Positions 35,017 to 46,361 of a DNA stretch of 64,000 nucleotides are shown here, one piece after another (position 1 is the stretch's first letter; every line of letters begins with the position of its first letter). Location of the stretch: assembly GCA_003952965.2 (NCBI GenBank), contig CM025849.1, positions 22,639,631 to 22,703,630 on the forward strand. The letters are read 5' to 3'. Under the pieces are notes generated by a model. The model was not told the DNA's origin. It searched no databases and worked only from the letters and a program-made list of their open reading frames with translations. The position numbers and the translations under genes were made by a program. Source of the stretch: Morella rubra. Lineage: Eukaryota > Streptophyta > Magnoliopsida > Fagales > Myricaceae.

Positions 35017-36504
35017 TGTAACGCCCCTTCCTTTTATAGAGCTATAGTATATAGTGCTCATGTGTTTTTATTTGTGTTTACATTCCATTGGGATGGTCGG
35101 GGCAAGCCTGTAAAATCCTGGTAAGACAGGTCTGAGTGCTGTTTAGTTCTTTGAGCTTTAGATCATGATGCAGCTCCGATTTTGAGTTCTCAGTGTTTAT
35201 TCAGCCCTAGCTGTTTGAATGCCCAGCTTTTACATTAGTTGGCATGGTAACCGTATATTAAATGCACTCTTATCCCCACGTTTTTGAAGATGGCCAGCCT
35301 ACGAGATGAAGGTAGGCTCTAATGATTGGGTCTCAGTCCGTTGACCCCATTATGCTTTCAGGCAGCCTGAGACTTCCCCCCTGCACGAGCTAGTTCCCGA
35401 CCTTTGAGCTCTCTAAGTTTGAGCTCTCGACCCCAATTAGTTGAGTTCTCGACCCCCAGTTTTAAGCCCAGGACCTCGGGCTGTTTCAGCCCTGGACCCC
35501 GAGCTGTTTGAGCTTCCGGTATGCCCAGCTTTTACATTAGTTAAGCTTCCTTTTGCATGCTACTTTTTATGTGTCCTAACCTTATGCACAGCATTAAATG
35601 CACTCTTATCCCATTTCACGTTTTACTTCCCTCCTTCTTATTTGACCGCCTAGATGAAGATGGCCATTGGCTCTCTCTTTTTGGCGTGTTGTTGTACAAT
35701 AGATGTACGAAATGAAGATTCTGGTGGCAGCAGACGTGTACGACCTCGTTATCCCTCTCTCTCTAATGATTGGGTCTAGACCTATAGGTTGGTAGGGGGA
35801 GTACACCGTGAATTCGTTGCTTTCTACTTATAGTATCAACTAGAAGAATAAAAGAGAGAGACGTGAAGTGGAGTGCTTCCGAGACATATAGAAACCGCGA
35901 ACTTTCACCAAACTGATAGAGAGAAAGGAAGGGAGAGTGACGTGAGAGAGACCAGCTGACCGAAGGAAAGAGGAAGGAGGAAGAGAAACCAAGGGGAAAA
36001 GAGACCGAGGTAGTCTCGGTCTGCACCTTTTCCTTCCCCTTAGCTTTTATCTCTTCTTTTTCTAACGTAGTGTCTTACTGTTTTAGGTGTTTTCATTCAA
36101 GGAAAGGCAGTATACACTCGACTGAGGTAAGGGTGAGCCAAGTTACATTACGGGGGATTAGTAGTAAGGGTGTAGAGTTGTCTTAAAGAGGGGTATTGGG
36201 GTTGTTCGGTAGTGCTTAAAACGTGACTTTTGCCATGAGATGAGAAAAGACTAGTAACCCATTCGTATCACTGTGATAAAATACGAAGGAGAAAGGACTA
36301 AAAGACGTTGGGTGGACCACCTGAGGCTAGATCCTTTGAGTCGTGAAGTTTGAGAAAGAAAAACTCGTTATATATATATGGTCGGGAAAGCCTTTTGTTT
36401 TATATGCCCGAGAAATTATTGTTGAAGGCCTTGTTATTATATGCCTGAAAAGGACTTGTTTTGTTTTATATTGGTTACATGTTGTTTTGTTTTATATTGG
36501 TTAC

Positions 36505-36705
36505 ATGCTCGGAAAAGACTTTTATAAAATATGCCCGGGAAGACCTTGATAAAACGTGCCCGGGAAGACTTTTATAAATATGACTTTTATAAAATATGCC
36601 CTGGAAGACTTTGATAAAACGCCCGGGGAGATCTTTATAAATATGCCCGGGGAGATTTTATAAAACGTGCCGGGGAGATTTTTATAAAACGTGCCCAAGG
36701 AGGAT
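36505..36705 (+). repeat. Short tandem repeats in the gypsy LTR
   Basis: About eight ~25-bp units of the form CCCGGGGAGATTTTTATAAAAYGTG. The left LTR has only three or four at 28330-28440, so the number of units has changed since insertion. Confidence 0.75.
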
Positions 36706-37472
36706 TTTCTTTTGAAACTAGTCAAGAGCTCTAAAATCCTTTCTTTTAAAGACAGCCAGTCCTTATTGGGTTAGCAATGAATAAAATAACTTAATTGTAT
36801 AAGTTGTTCATGTGGTACATGTTAGGTTGGATCGAGTCTAATGCATGAATATCATGAAATGAACACTCACTTATGGATTAAGAAAAGTTACTGTGAATTT
36901 AGGTTGCTTTATTTTATATGCATTTTATATGACAATTGGTCCATGAAATCTATTGCTCATTTTGATACTGTTGCATCAACATATCATGGGTATGGGGAAG
37001 CTATTGACCGAACTAACCACATGAAATGAAACCCATACCCAGAGGTGGTCCTATGACAGGGTGACGGTACCGATCACAGTGGGATAGTGCAAGCCACCAC
37101 TGAAAGGATAGTGGTTGGTATCCCTGGCGTGAAACAATATACGCTTGACAGGGTCCTGGTGCCGGGGCACGGGACAGTCCAGAGGAGAGGAGGGACGCAC
37201 AACCCTGACTCTGGGGTTAAACAGAGCGATGAAAGGACACCTCGACAGACAGAAAGAGGAAAGAAAGAAAGTACAGTGACCGGGAAACAGATGCATCATT
37301 CCTGCATTGCATCATTTTCCTGTTTAGTATTATTGATGCTTAATTATTTTGATTAATCATGCTTATCTGTTTTGCATGGCATATTCTTTTTTCCCCCTTT
37401 ACTGAGTCAATAGGACTCACCCCTTTTATGTTTAATCTCTTGTATGTACTGCGTGGACATCGGACATATCAG

Positions 37473-37763
37473 ATGCTGACATTTATGAGCGAGCAGACTT
37501 TGGATGTTGATCCCTACATTGTAGTGGTTAAATTATGGACTTATGTCACCGAATCGTTTGAGGTATTCGTGGGGTACGAGCCCCAATGGTACCTCAAGGA
37601 TCCACCTGCGCCTCCAGTTCCTCGAGTTGAGGATTTCGGTTTGGTCGATGTTGATCCGACTCTTCTGTACGTTGTCCCTCCTCCACCGGCGCCGCCAGTG
37701 GAGGGCAACGGGGATAATGAGATTATCGACCTAACCTCCGACACTGAGTCGGAGATGGACTAG
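37473..37763 (+). CDS. LTR-encoded 96-residue ORF with a SUMO-interaction-like C-terminus
   Basis: ATG at 37473, TAG at 37761-37763, open throughout. It starts MLTFMSEQTLDVDPYIVVVK, continues WTYVTESFEVFVGYEPQWYL, has two proline-rich segments (PPAPPVPRVEDFG and VVPPPPAPPVEGN) and ends NEIIDLTSDTESEMD. IIDL followed by Thr/Ser and acidic residues is the usual form of a SUMO-interacting motif. An acceptor-like CATATCAG directly precedes the ATG, and a TGAGTC/GACTCA hairpin lies 54 bp upstream. The left LTR copy has a frameshift. Coding potential inside an LTR is unusual; expression is not shown. Confidence 0.45.
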   Translation: MLTFMSEQTLDVDPYIVVVKLWTYVTESFEVFVGYEPQWYLKDPPAPPVPRVEDFGLVDVDPTLLYVVPPPPAPPVEGNGDNEIIDLTSDTESEMD

Positions 37764-38252
37764 ACATCTATGGTAGTCATTTTTTTTGTTTTAGGTCCTG
37801 TTACTATTAGCCGGTTTCATGGATGTGATGGGACAAAAAGTTGTAAACAACTTCTGTTTTGTATTTATTATCTCGTTACTTTTGTATCTTCTTAAAAGGT
37901 TTTTGTTCTTTGTAACGTGCTACCTGTATAAAGCAAATCAATATGTTTGTGTAATTCCTTTTATTCTGTCCCTCCTTATGCCACAACCTACTTTTAAATT
38001 ATTAACTGCAGTTTTGACATCTCCTTAATTAATCCATTTTATTTTCCCTATTTAATTCCGTGTGACTTGTTGTTAAATCCCTAAAACTATTATTTTTCCT
38101 TCCTTAATATACTTATTCATTTCAAGACACTATTTCCGCTAAGCTTGTTTTTAAAGCCAGTTATCATATTTATTCGTGCATTAATCTCCGCTTATGTGCA
38201 TTCCATTACGATAGAAGAGCCTAGGGGGTAAGTATTGGCACGGGGAGTGACA

Positions 38253-38982
38253 TTGATTTCATGCCATTTGTCTCTATTTGGTTTTAGAGCAATGATCAAA
38301 AATTTATCAAATAGCAAATGTGTGTGATGAACCAAAAATAATCGAAGAGACTTAAGACCTTAAATTTTGTTAGCAGGATTAAGGCTAACAAATGAAACCA
38401 GCTATGAGAGGGAACAAAAACCAAAGAGTGAAAGTCAAACCCAACTCTACTAGGACCTAAAAAATTATATTGTTGGCTCCCCCTAAATTTTTTTCAGCTT
38501 TTTGCTTCTTCTTCTCGTTTTTTTTTTTCGAGAAGAATTTACTCTTTTGAGTACTATTTTTCTTTTGATAATTTCTTTTCTTGAGGGACTAAAAATAAGG
38601 TCATCTAGTTTGGGTTCAATTCAACCTAAGATAAATGAACCCAAACACTTGTGATTGCCCTCCACATCTCACACATGCGGCCAAGTCTCATTCAATTATA
38701 AATGATGTGCACTGTGATTGATTTGATCAAAGACAATTAAAGATCATTTTAGCTAACTCCAAGGAGAGACATGTGGCATTACTATCAAGTCTTATATCAA
38801 TCTAGATACAAGTTGATTAGATATTTATAAAAGGCATGCATGTGACTCACAACAATGTCAGCAAGTCCATGAAAGACAATTTTTTTTAAAAAAAATAAAA
38901 TAAACGAAACAAATAAACAATAATAATCAATCAAGAATAAATAAACAATAAAAAATCTATTCTAAATGCATGAAACAATAAC
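38253..38982 (-). other. Sirevirus 3' noncoding region, part separated by the gypsy insert
   Basis: Continues the region 26370-27237. It has one minus-strand GGGGGAG tract near 38480 and poly-T/poly-A runs. No ORF of note on either strand. Confidence 0.6.
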
Positions 38983-41900
38983 TCAAACAGAAGGAGCAAC
39001 ACAAATACCAATGGCTTTTATGAGAAACTCAAACCTGAGACCATCTAGAGGTTTGGTGAAAATGTCTGCCAATTGGTTTTTTGTAGATATGTGCTCCAAA
39101 GAGATTGTATGAGATTCCACAAGATCACGAAAAAAGTGATGGTGAATATCAATATGCTTAGTACGAGAATGTTGAACAAGATTCTTGGAAATATTTATAG
39201 CACTCGTGTTATCACAAACACAGTCATACAATCCTGAGTAAGACCATAATCTTTAAGCATTTGTTTCATCCATAACAATTGAGTACAGCAACTCCCAGCT
39301 GCAATATTCTCAGCTTCAGTAGTGGATAAAGAAATAGAATTATGTTTTTCACTCATCCATGCTACAAATTAGTTCCAATATAAAAACACCCACCAGTGGT
39401 GCTTTTTCTATCATCAGCATTATCTGCCCAGTCTACATCTGAATATCCAGCTAATTCAATATTTATATCCCTCGAATACCAAATACCATAATTAACCGTA
39501 CCAAGGACATATCGGATTATTCTTTTACAGCACTCAAATGTGATTCTTTAGGATCAGCTTGAAATCTAGCACATATACCAACATCACGAGCAATATCAGG
39601 GCGACTAGTAGTTAAGTAGAGAAGACTACCTATCATGCTTCTGTAAAGTGTTTGATCAACACTTTTATCAGATGCATTTGCAGATAACTTGATACTTGTG
39701 CTCATAGGTGTCCTTGTATGTGTTTCTTACTATCTAGTCCAAATCTCTTGACTAGATTTTTGGCATATTTTGACTGGGAGATGAATAATCCATCTTCAAG
39801 TTGTCTTACCTACAAACAAGAAAATAATTAAGTTCACCAATCATACTCATTTAAAATTCTGTTTTCATAGCTTCTGAAAATTCATGAGCAAGTTTATCAA
39901 TAAGAGATCCAAATACTATGTCATCAACATAGATTTGAGCTACAGTAAAATTAGCTACTGCATTTTTAATGAACAATGTTCAATCTGCACCACCACTTGT
40001 GAAACCACTTTCCAAAAGGAAAGTTGTCAAGCGTTCATACCAAGCTCTAGGATCTGTTTTAATACGTACAGAGCTTTCTCCAACCTGTAAACATAATCAG
40101 GATATTTTGGATCAACAAATCCTTTTGGTTGTTCAACATATGCTTCTTCATGAAGAACTCCATTCAGAAAAGCACTTTTAACGTCCATCTGATACAACTT
40201 GAAATTCATGTAACATGATATTGCAAGTAAAATGCGAATAGATTCAAGTCGAGCAACAGGAGCAAAAGTTTCATCGAAATCAATACCTTCAACCTATGTA
40301 TATCCCTAAGCAACTAACCTTGCTTTATTCTGGTGATATTACCATTTTCATCAGTTTTGTTTTTGAAAATCCATTTAGTTCCAATCACATTGCAATCTAC
40401 AGGTCTAGAAACTAAATACCGTACATCATTTCAAACAAACTGATTTAATTCTTCATGCATAGCATTTACCCAACATTCATCTTTAGAGCTTCTTCAACTT
40501 TCTTTGGTTCTATCTGAGACACATAACTAGTATATGTCAAAAGATTTACTACTCTTTTACGAAGTCTCAAACCTTCATTGATATCACCAATAATATTTTC
40601 TTTAGGATGATTCAATTTAACTCTGGAAGAAGGTTCCTTTATAGGAGAATCTGTTGATTCTGGAGAATGACTTGAACTTGTAGGAGAGTCATTTGAGGTG
40701 TCAGGTGAGCTACTTGATACTTTAGGAGAATCGTCTGATTTCTCTTCAGGTTCTGACTCTTCCTTAGATTCCATCAATTTTTTATTATCTTCATTATCTG
40801 TGGAATCTATAGGGTGATCATCAAATACAACATTAATCGATTCCATAAACGTACAAGTACAAAATTATAAACACGATAAGCTCTACTATTGGAAGAGTAG
40901 CCTAGAAAAATTCCTTTGTCACTTTTAGTATCAATCTTACCAAGATTTTCCTTGTCTCGCAGAATGTAACAAGTACTGCCAAATACTTTAAAGTATTTAA
41001 CATTGGGTTTCTTACCTTTCCACAATTCATAGGAAGTTTTCTTTGTACCTGGTCTGAGATAAACACGATTAATAATATGACATGCAGTATTAGTAGCTTC
41101 ACCCCAAAAATTTAACGCTAAATTTTTGTTATGTATTCTTGCAACACTCTGTTCTTTCTTTCTACCACTCCGTTCTGTTGTGGAGTAATAGGGGTAGAAA
41201 ATTCTTGATGGATACCTGCATCAGAACAAAATTGATAAAATTAGAATTCTCAAACTCTTTACCATGATCACTCTTGATGCGTATGATACGACATCCCTAT
41301 TTATTTTGAATTTTCTGAAAAAGAACTTCTGCATATTGAAATGCCTCTGACTTTTCTCTCAGAAAATTCACCCAAGTAAATCGAGAATAGTCATCTACAC
41401 AAACCATTATGTATTTCTTTCCACCAAGACTCTCTGTTCTAGATGGTCCCATAAGGTCTAAATGAAGTAATTCAAGTGGTCGTTTTGTAAGAATCTCATT
41501 TGTCTTTTGATGAACTGATCGAGTCTGTTTACCTTGCTGACAAGGTCCACAAACAATGTTGTCAACTTTTTCAAGTTTAGGTAAACCTAAAACTAGTTCC
41601 TTTTGAGAGATCTTTATCAAATCTCTAAAGTTCATATGACCAAGTCGTTGATGCCATAGATCAGTATCATTCGTCTTTGTACTATTACATTGCAATTCAG
41701 AATCAGGATTTATGCAATAACAATTATCTGAAGATTGAGTACCTTCCAAAAGACATACACATTTCTATCAAAAATAGAATGGAGATTTTTAGCAAAACGT
41801 ACCTCAAAGTCAGAATTACAAATTTGACTTATACTCAACATATAGAACATCTTTGAAAGGAGGCATACCAGGCAGTTCAATTGTTCCTTTTCCAAGTATA

Positions 41901-42156
41901 GGAGCTTTTCCACCATTACCAAAAGTAACAGATCCAACCTTATGATCTTTCAAGTTGTAAACAAAGCCTTATCTCCACACATATGTCTAGAGCAACCACT
42001 ATCTAGATACCACAACAAATTATTTCTAGCTTTCAGAGCAACAGTAGTACTAAAGCAATTGACTTTACCTTTTTGTTTCCAAACCTTTTTAGAGGTTGTA
42101 GATTGATGAGTCAATTGATGAAGCCTTTCATTAATCCTCATAGTATTCTCTATCAA
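38983..42156 (-). pseudogene. Sirevirus pol: protease, integrase, reverse transcriptase, RNase H
   Basis: Copia order on the minus strand. Protease (42156-41880): LWYLDSGCSRHMCGDK and GKGTIELPGMP. Integrase (41749-41150): HQRLGHMNFRDL and CGPCQQGKQTR, the HHCC finger, then LLHLDLMGPSRTESLGGKKY and VCVDDYSRFTWV. An acidic Ser-rich linker (40846-40620) reads SSSPDTSNDSPTSSSHSPES. RT (about 40500-39480): [28 protein letters not shown] and the catalytic YVDD at about 39917-39931. RNase H (39231-38983): NTSAINISKNLVQHSRTKHI, ADIFTKPL. Frame changes or stops near 41940, 41760, 41290, 40470, 40020, 39740 and 39470 disable it. Confidence 0.9.
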
Positions 42157-42189
42157 AAGCTTAACTTGATGTGAAAGATCAGCATGTTT

Positions 42190-43874
42190 ATCTTTAAAAA
42201 TTGAATTACCTTTAAAATTTTCTTGTTTTTTCAGCTTGTAACATTTAGGTCGAATGTGACCTCTTTTTCCACAGAAATGACAAACAGAACAAATTTATAA
42301 GAACTATTAGTTCTAGATGAATTAAATCTAGAAGAAGAACTTATAAACGTAGAAGTATTTGCCTTACCTTTACTTACCTCGTTTTGTAAAGGCTTTACTT
42401 GTTTGTTCGGTACTGAAGCAGGAACAAAAACCGTCTTTGATGAGGATGCAACATTTGTTTCATCAAAGCCTAGTCCTCTTTTGTTTCCAGTAGGAATTCC
42501 AATACTCAAAATGTGATCAAGCTTCTTAGTACCAGTTGAAAATTGTAACAATTGTGATGAAGACTTCTCCAATTCACTTCTTGTGTTCTTGATCTCATTT
42601 TCAAGGAAAACATTCTTTTCTTTAACTTCTTCAAGTTCTACACTAAGTTCATCCTTTTGTAATTGACATTCTTGCACTTTCTTGAGAAGTTCTTTGTTTC
42701 ATTTCTGAAGTCTCAAACTTTCCTTGAAAAGTTGATTGTATGCTTCTTGCAAGCTATCTTTGACACTTCTATCATCTTTAGAATCCTGCAAATCAACATT
42801 ATCATCATTAGTACACATAAATGACATAAAACTTACCGGTTCATTTGAGGGAAAATCTTCACAATCACTACTTGTGCTGGATTCTTCATCGCTGACCGAT
42901 GCATTCATAGCCTTCTTCTTTGACTTTAGATAGGTAAGACATTCCGATCCAACATGCCCAAATCCTTGACATCCAAAACACTTAGTTTTAGAAGTATTGG
43001 ATTCATTTGGTTCATATTTGACCCATTTTTCTTTAGTGTATCCACTCGAGGTTCCTTTATCAGCAGACTTGTTAGAACTCCTTTGCTTCCCTTTACACTT
43101 GAACATCTTCTTGATTTTTTTGACAAATAAAGCCATTTGTTCATCTTCATCATCAGAATCTGATTCTACCTCACTTTTTGTTGATTTGAGAGCAATAGAT
43201 TTTTTTTCTGTTGAGGTAGAGTCAACTCATAAGTCTATAAAGAACTAACAAGTTCTTCAATCTTGACTATCGAAAGATTTCTGCTTTCTTCCATGGTAGT
43301 AACTTTAGCTCTGAATCTTTCAGGAAGAGATCTCATGACTTTTCTGACAACTTTAATTTCTAGAATTATTTCACCTAACATAAAACATGAATTTATAATA
43401 TCATTCAGCTTAGCATAAAATTCATCAAACGTCTCATCATCTTTCATGCGAATTTCTTTGAATCTTGTCTTCAACAATTGAAGTTTGAGCTCTTTACTGC
43501 ATCTGTACCTTCATGTGCAAAATATTCCAATCATCAAAAGCTATTTCACACATAGAAATACGTTTAAATTCTTCAGGAGAAACAGCCATAAATATAGCAT
43601 TTAGTCCTTTACTATTATAATTGCTTTCACTTTACCTCCTCTTTGGACCAAGTGCAAATTGCTTTGGGAACACCATCAGTGGATGGAATTTGCATCCTTT
43701 ACTACAAGAAATCCAAACATGTTCATCCATTGATTTTAGAAAAGCTCTCATACGAACTTTCCAATAGGCATAGTTGCTTCCATCAAAATATGGAGGCATG
43801 GACAAAGATTGACTTTGTCCATCTAGACTAGGGTCAAGGACCGAGATTGAGCTCTGATACCAATTGAAAAACAA
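42190..43874 (-). pseudogene. Sirevirus gag
   Basis: The N-terminal part (43874-43632) has MPPYFDGSNYAYWKVRMRAF (DUF4219-like). The UBN2-type core (43477-43235) has MKDDETFDEFYAKLNDIINS and RSLPERFRAKV. A first zinc knuckle, CFGCQGFGHVGSEC, lies at 42985-42945. A coiled coil (42677-42560: QKDELSVELEEVKEKNVFLE) is followed by a second knuckle, CHFCGKRGHIRPKCYKLKK, at about 42285-42230 after a frameshift. Two knuckles and a coiled coil fit Sirevirus Gag, which forms the particle. At least three frame breaks. Confidence 0.85.
43851..43862 (-). other. Sirevirus primer-binding site
   Basis: On the minus strand TGGTATCAGAGC, two bases after the 5' LTR, complementary to the 3' end of initiator Met tRNA, the usual primer of copia elements. 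Confidence 0.9.
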
Positions 43875-44918
43875 GGTTTAGACCTAAAGAACACCTAGAG
43901 GGGGGGTGAATAGGTGTTGCTACTTTCTTTTTCAACAAATAGAAAAATTTAAAACAAGTTCTAAATTAGTCTTGTCTAGATCTGAAAGTATTAAACAATT
44001 AACACATATCAAGCACAAAGTAAAAATCAATCACACGTCAAGACGAGATTTGATGACGAAGTGGAAAACCTTATCAAAGGAAAAACCACTCCGGGCTAGC
44101 AGCCACCAAAAATTCACTAGAAGATAAAACTTACACCGGTGACTCAGACACGGGCAACATTCAGTTGCTTGACTCTGACAACCCGAAGTAATAATCTAGG
44201 TAATCCAACCTAGTCCCGCTCCCATGCGGTTAACCCTCAACCTTCTGAGGTTCTTCTTACAAATCTCTTCAACGAACGTTCTGGTTTTTCAACACCGGTG
44301 ACTCTGGCTACCAATCTCCTTAAGCTCTCAGAAGGTTTCTCACAGGAGGTTGGTTTCAATGGTGATTGAGGTGATTGATGTATGAGAGAGAGAATAGGAA
44401 GACTTTGGGTTCAAAGGGATTTTCTCTCAAGTATGAGACGCCAAGGAAAGATGGAAAATAACTTAGGCAAACCTCTTGGACGAATGTCTCGCGGTTTAAA
44501 TAGAAAAAGATAAGAAAATTTGAAATCAGGGATTTTCGCTTGAGCCAAGCTAGGACGAAATACACTGTATGAAAAAGTGGCGGTTTAGCTTGAGCTAAGG
44601 TCAGGCAAAAATCAAGCGAAATTGAGAGATTTTAGGATCGGATCACAATTCGCGAATTTGAACTCCTTTTTACAAAATTCGAATGCCTTGAAGATCATAT
44701 TCCGGAGATAAACTTGAGAGATTTTAGGATCGGATCATACTTTGCGAATTTGAACTCCTTTTTCAAAATTCGAACATCCTTCGTCTTTATCTTCATGATT
44801 CAAATGCTTTCCAATTCTAATCTTGTTAGGAGACATATTGAACACTTCAACAAACCCTTATCTAAATAATTCAAATTGCAATTCAAATTTGAAACGGAAT
44901 TTTTCAATAACATTTACA
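43865..44918 (-). repeat. 5' LTR of the Sirevirus
   Basis: Partner of 25226-26369. The plus strand starts TGAAAAACAAGGTTTAGACC and ends CATTTACA. It lacks some of the CTCGAGCCAAGNTAGGGC repeats of the left copy and differs by scattered substitutions. Confidence 0.9.
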
Positions 44919-45211
44919 ACTTCTACAGCTCAACAAATGGCAAAGAAAGGGTCAACTAAATTTATATTAATATAATTAAATATAAACAAACAAGCCACTG
45001 TTTGGACTTTTTCATGCTTTTCTGCAGGCTAGGTTCCTACTTCTTACTTTCAAAGCTAAACAAATAACAGATTTTCCATGAGGAAAAGGTCAACTCTCTG
45101 GCAGCTTGATTGAAATGGTTGCATCGGGTCAACAAAATTCTACTCGCAACTTAAGTCAAATGATCTTTAACACATATCTCTTTGTAGGAACAAAATGATA
45201 TTTAGGTACCT
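44919..45211. other. Germin-locus flank right of the Sirevirus
   Basis: Starts with the target-site duplication ACTTC. Contains the phrase TTGGACTTTTTCATGCTTTT at about 45003 and, from 45130, sequence matching 24680-24766. No gene. Confidence 0.6.
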
Positions 45212-45344
45212 GCCTAGGTCGCTCAAGTGGCAGCGGAAGGGTCCAGAGAGTGTAGGTCAAGTGCACATTCTATGTTTCAAATCACCACTCGAACAAAATA
45301 CTCGCCACTTAAATGGGGGTTAGTCAGTGGGCTGATTAATCTCT
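45212..45344 (+). mobile_element. tRNA-derived SINE copy 2, truncated
   Basis: Homologous to 24767-24932: A box GCTCAAGTGG at 45221-45230 and a mutated B box GTTTCAAATC. It stops abruptly at TTAATCTCT, where a CACTACAAGAAAATTT sequence begins at 45345. Confidence 0.5.
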
Positions 45345-45807
45345 CACTACAAGAAAATTTCATTTGGGTATCAAAAAATTTTGTCACCAAAAGCTACAAT
45401 TTTTTCAATGAAACGTTTCCGTATCAAAATCTATTCGATAGGCTATTTGTTATGGTAAGCATGCCATGCAAGATATTGGGTGATGATTTGCCAGTTTTAT
45501 CACGAAAAATTGTTCAAACAAAAACTTATAGGTCTGGACGGTTTTCAATTAGCATGACGATTACACTTCTATGTTGCAATCAACAATCCCACTTCTGTTG
45601 GTACATACACCACCATTATTTTGTTTTGTCGGAATCGATTGTTGTTCTCTTACATTTGGAATAATAAAACATAGTACGTGAATAGTGTTTGAGGCAATCT
45701 TTACATGGGCCTTCTCATGTTCTGCATCACATGTTATCAACCGTACACATTATGATGTGTCCTATCGTTGTATCTGACGTGGTAACAAACTTTCTTCCTA
45801 CATGCAG
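45345..45807. other. CACTA-like terminus followed by intron remnant of germin-like gene 2
   Basis: 45345 starts CACTACAAGAAAATTTCATT, then has TTTTGTCACCAAAAG: the look of a CACTA terminal inverted repeat. I find no matching right end nearby, so it may be a truncated copy. Exon 1 of germin-like gene 2 would be expected in this interval and is not present. From about 45700 the DNA is probably the gene's intron, ending in the acceptor TTCTTCCTACATGCAG at 45807. Confidence 0.45.
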
Positions 45808-46361
45808 TGTTTGTAAATGGAAAGTTCTATAACGACACAAAGCTTGCTACCGCCAATGACTTCTTCTTCACTAGGCTCCATATTCCTGGCAACATCACAA
45901 ACCCACTTGGGTTGAATGTCACCGCAGTGAATGTAAACAACATACCAGGCCTTAACACACTTGGCATATCCTTGGCTCTCATTGAATTTGCACCAAATGG
46001 CCTAAATTCTTCTCACACCCACTCTCAGGCCATTGAGATTCTAGTAGTCGTAGAGGGTACTATGTATGTAGGCTTTGTAACATCCAATTCTGATAACCGT
46101 CTCTTCACCAAAGTTCTAGACCAGGGTGACGTCTTCATATTCCCAGTTGGTCTCATTCACTTTCAATTGAATGTCGGAAAGACCAATGCTATTGCCTTTG
46201 CCGGTCTCAGCAGCCAAAATCCTGGTGTCATTATCATAGAAAGCGCAGTGTTTGGATCTAATCCTCCCATGAATCCTGATGTTCTGAGCAAAGAATTCCA
46301 AGTGGACAAGAATGTGATTAACTATCTTCAGAAAAAATTTTGGTGGGACAACAACAATTAG
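45808..46361 (+). CDS. Germin-like protein gene 2, exon 2 only
   Basis: An intact exon of 554 bp, after a good acceptor (CATGCAG) and ending TAG at 46361. It covers the cupin domain: [40 protein letters not shown], box 1 [17 protein letters not shown] with both His and the Glu ligand, [19 protein letters not shown] with the third His, [16 protein letters not shown], and a C-terminal [16 protein letters not shown]. Two Pro that normally precede the first His are Ser here. It would be a secreted Mn-binding cell-wall cupin, but no exon 1 with signal peptide and disulfide Cys is found upstream. It may be a processed-free remnant or may use an unseen 5' exon. Confidence 0.85.

Larger units (their letters stand above)
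27238..38252 (+). mobile_element. Ty3-gypsy chromovirus (Tekay/Del-like), 11.0 kb
   Basis: LTRs 27238-29960 and 35017-38252 begin TGTAACGCCCC and end GTGACA, with TTGA duplicated at 27234-27237 and 38253-38256. The primer-binding site starts at 29963 (TGGTATCAAAGC, initiator Met tRNA type). Order gag, protease, RT-RNase H, integrase and C-terminal chromodomain defines a chromovirus. All coding domains contain frameshifts or stops, so it is now inactive. It is inserted in the Sirevirus 3' noncoding DNA. Confidence 0.9.
35017..38252 (+). repeat. 3' LTR of the gypsy element, 3.2 kb
   Basis: TGTAACGCCCC...GGGGAGTGACA. It has a 400-bp stretch (about 35108-35530) not present in the left LTR, where phrases such as AAATGCACTCTTATCCC, GAAGATGGCC and CTCTAATGATTGGGTCT recur in compact form and then again at 35592-35775. 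A series of TTTATAAAAYGTGCCCGGG repeats lies at 36500-36700. It contains the hairpin 37403-37419 and the intact small ORF 37473-37763. Confidence 0.9.
25226..44918 (-). mobile_element. Sirevirus-type Ty1-copia retrotransposon, 8.7 kb without the nested insert
   Basis: The element runs on the minus strand: 5' LTR 43865-44918, primer-binding site 43851-43862, gag about 43874-42190, pol 42156-38983, 3' noncoding region, 3' LTR 25226-26369. Flanking pentamers ATTTC (25221-25225) and ACTTC (44919-44923) differ at one base. A gag with long coiled-coil region and two zinc knuckles, copia domain order, and several GGGGGAG polypurine tracts upstream of the 3' LTR are Sirevirus (SIRE/Maximus) features. 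A plus-strand gypsy element (27238-38252) lies in its 3' noncoding region. Confidence 0.85.
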
